From NCBI GenBank assembly GCA_002692605.1, contig NZLE01000110.1, forward strand, positions 1 to 21,816: 21,816 bases of DNA, given 5' to 3'. Positions within the stretch are counted from its first letter, which is position 1. Each line of letters begins with the position of its first letter. Shown one piece after another: positions 21,130 through 21,816 of the stretch. The notes under the pieces are model-generated. The model searched no databases. It was not told where the DNA came from and was given only the letters and a program-made list of their open reading frames with translations. The DNA is from Opitutia bacterium (GTDB lineage: Bacteria; Verrucomicrobiota; Verrucomicrobiia; Opitutales; Seribacteraceae). The translations under genes were made by a program, and so were the position numbers.

Positions 21130-21816
21130 TTACTCTTTGCCTTTTGTATTCAAGAACCTGGAATGGAGAATCGAGCCAGCCAGAAGGACCGGGGCGATGA
21201 AATTGACAAGCGGCACCATCCAAACCAAAGAGGCGAGGATGCCCTCTTTGAGAAACTTGGTTCCGGTTTGGCTCGAGTCGGAGGAAATGCGCAAGCCGAC
21301 GAGGTAGCCGTATTCTTTGCCGAGCAGGTAGCCATTGACCAAAACTTGCGCGGCCAAACCGATCGGTGGAACGAACCATCCGATCAGATAAAAGGGCAGA
21401 GCGATGAGGTTGACGGTGAGACTGAGAATGATGAAACGAAGCGAATCGCGTAGAGAGCGTGAGAGAGAAGGTGGCGGGAGCCATTCGCTTTGGGGATAGT
21501 GACGATTCCTGATCGCATCGAGCAAATCATCAAAGAAAAGTCCCAAAAACGCCGCGTGAATGCTGGCAAAGAAAAAGTAGGCGATCATGAGGAGAAACAA
21601 GGCTCCGATCACCTGAGTTATTATTCTTAGCCACCCTTCGGCCTTGCCAAACCAACCATCCAAGGCGTTGGAAAGGCTGGTCATTGCCCAATCAATCGCG
21701 GTTGCTCCAAGGACGAGGACGAGAATAATCGATCCTATGGTCAGCAGAGTTGCGAACACCAAGGGTTTGAGGATTTTCGGATCACTCAATTGAGAGAGAG
21801 TCAAGGCATAGGATCG
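21130..21816 (-). CDS. EI24/CysZ-like membrane protein, N-terminus beyond the window
   Basis: The frame is open through the right edge, reading R-S-Y-A-L-T-L-S before the in-frame TTG at 21804, so the true start is probably outside. At least 228 codons are visible. Several long hydrophobic segments match EI24 proteins: LVFATLLTIGSIILVLVLGA, VIGALFLLMIAYFFFASIHA, RFIILSLTVNLIALPFYLIG, and the family's VNGYLLGKEYGYLVGLR near the C-terminus, followed by ILASLVWMVPLVNFIAPVLL. CysZ of this family is linked to sulfate uptake in enterobacteria, but most members are uncharacterised and no cysteine-pathway gene is near. It is convergent with the TPR gene and ends with TAA at 21132-21130. Confidence 0.82.
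   Translation of the reverse strand, partial: RSYALTLSQLSDPKILKPLVFATLLTIGSIILVLVLGATAIDWAMTSLSNALDGWFGKAEGWLRIITQVIGALFLLMIAYFFFASIHAAFLGLFFDDLLDAIRNRHYPQSEWLPPPSLSRSLRDSLRFIILSLTVNLIALPFYLIGWFVPPIGLAAQVLVNGYLLGKEYGYLVGLRISSDSSQTGTKFLKEGILASLVWMVPLVNFIAPVLLAGSILHSRFLNTKGKE

Overview
The window (21.8 kb, moderate GC) is a dense bacterial chromosome segment with no RNA genes, mobile elements, CRISPR arrays or long repeats that I can see. The protein families and the layout of the MoxR/BatA/DUF4175/DUF4159 cluster fit Verrucomicrobiota (Opitutales/Puniceicoccales-like) best; a related PVC lineage is also possible. That placement is inference from family content, not from a marker gene.

Region 1 (1-5183, minus strand) is a tightly packed folate/p-aminobenzoate operon. 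In transcription order it holds a HAD-like hydrolase, pabB, pabA, pabC, folP, folB and folK, followed after 40 nt by the 5' end of an exported DUF3570-like protein cut off by the left edge. Most junctions overlap (ATGA at HAD/pabB and pabB/pabA, 44 nt at pabA/pabC, 8 nt at pabC/folP, 11 nt at folB/folK). PabB and PabA supply aminodeoxychorismate and PabC releases pABA. FolB and FolK make the activated pterin, and FolP joins the two into dihydropteroate. folE, folC and folA are not here.

Region 2 (5184-8012, plus strand) begins at a short divergent promoter region. It holds an SBF-like (bile acid:Na+ symporter family) membrane transporter, a type I methionine aminopeptidase with an unusual insertion next to its substrate pocket, and a PolB-type DEDDy 3'-5' exonuclease.

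Region 3 (8111-21119, plus strand) is a nine-gene cluster built around a MoxR AAA+ ATPase. The order is MoxR, DUF58 (VWA), BatA-like VWA membrane protein, a very large DUF4175 membrane/coiled-coil protein, a second VWA membrane protein, a secreted HEAT-repeat protein, a DUF4159 protein, a membrane-anchored MORN-like protein and a secreted TPR protein. A terminator-like hairpin precedes it; several internal junctions overlap and all gaps are under 30 nt, which suggests one transcription unit. The likely picture is a cytosolic MoxR/DUF58 pair acting on a cell-envelope assembly of VWA, coiled-coil and repeat-scaffold proteins. Its function is not known and I do not assign one.

Region 4 (21130-21816, minus strand) is a convergent EI24/CysZ-like membrane protein whose N-terminus lies beyond the right edge.
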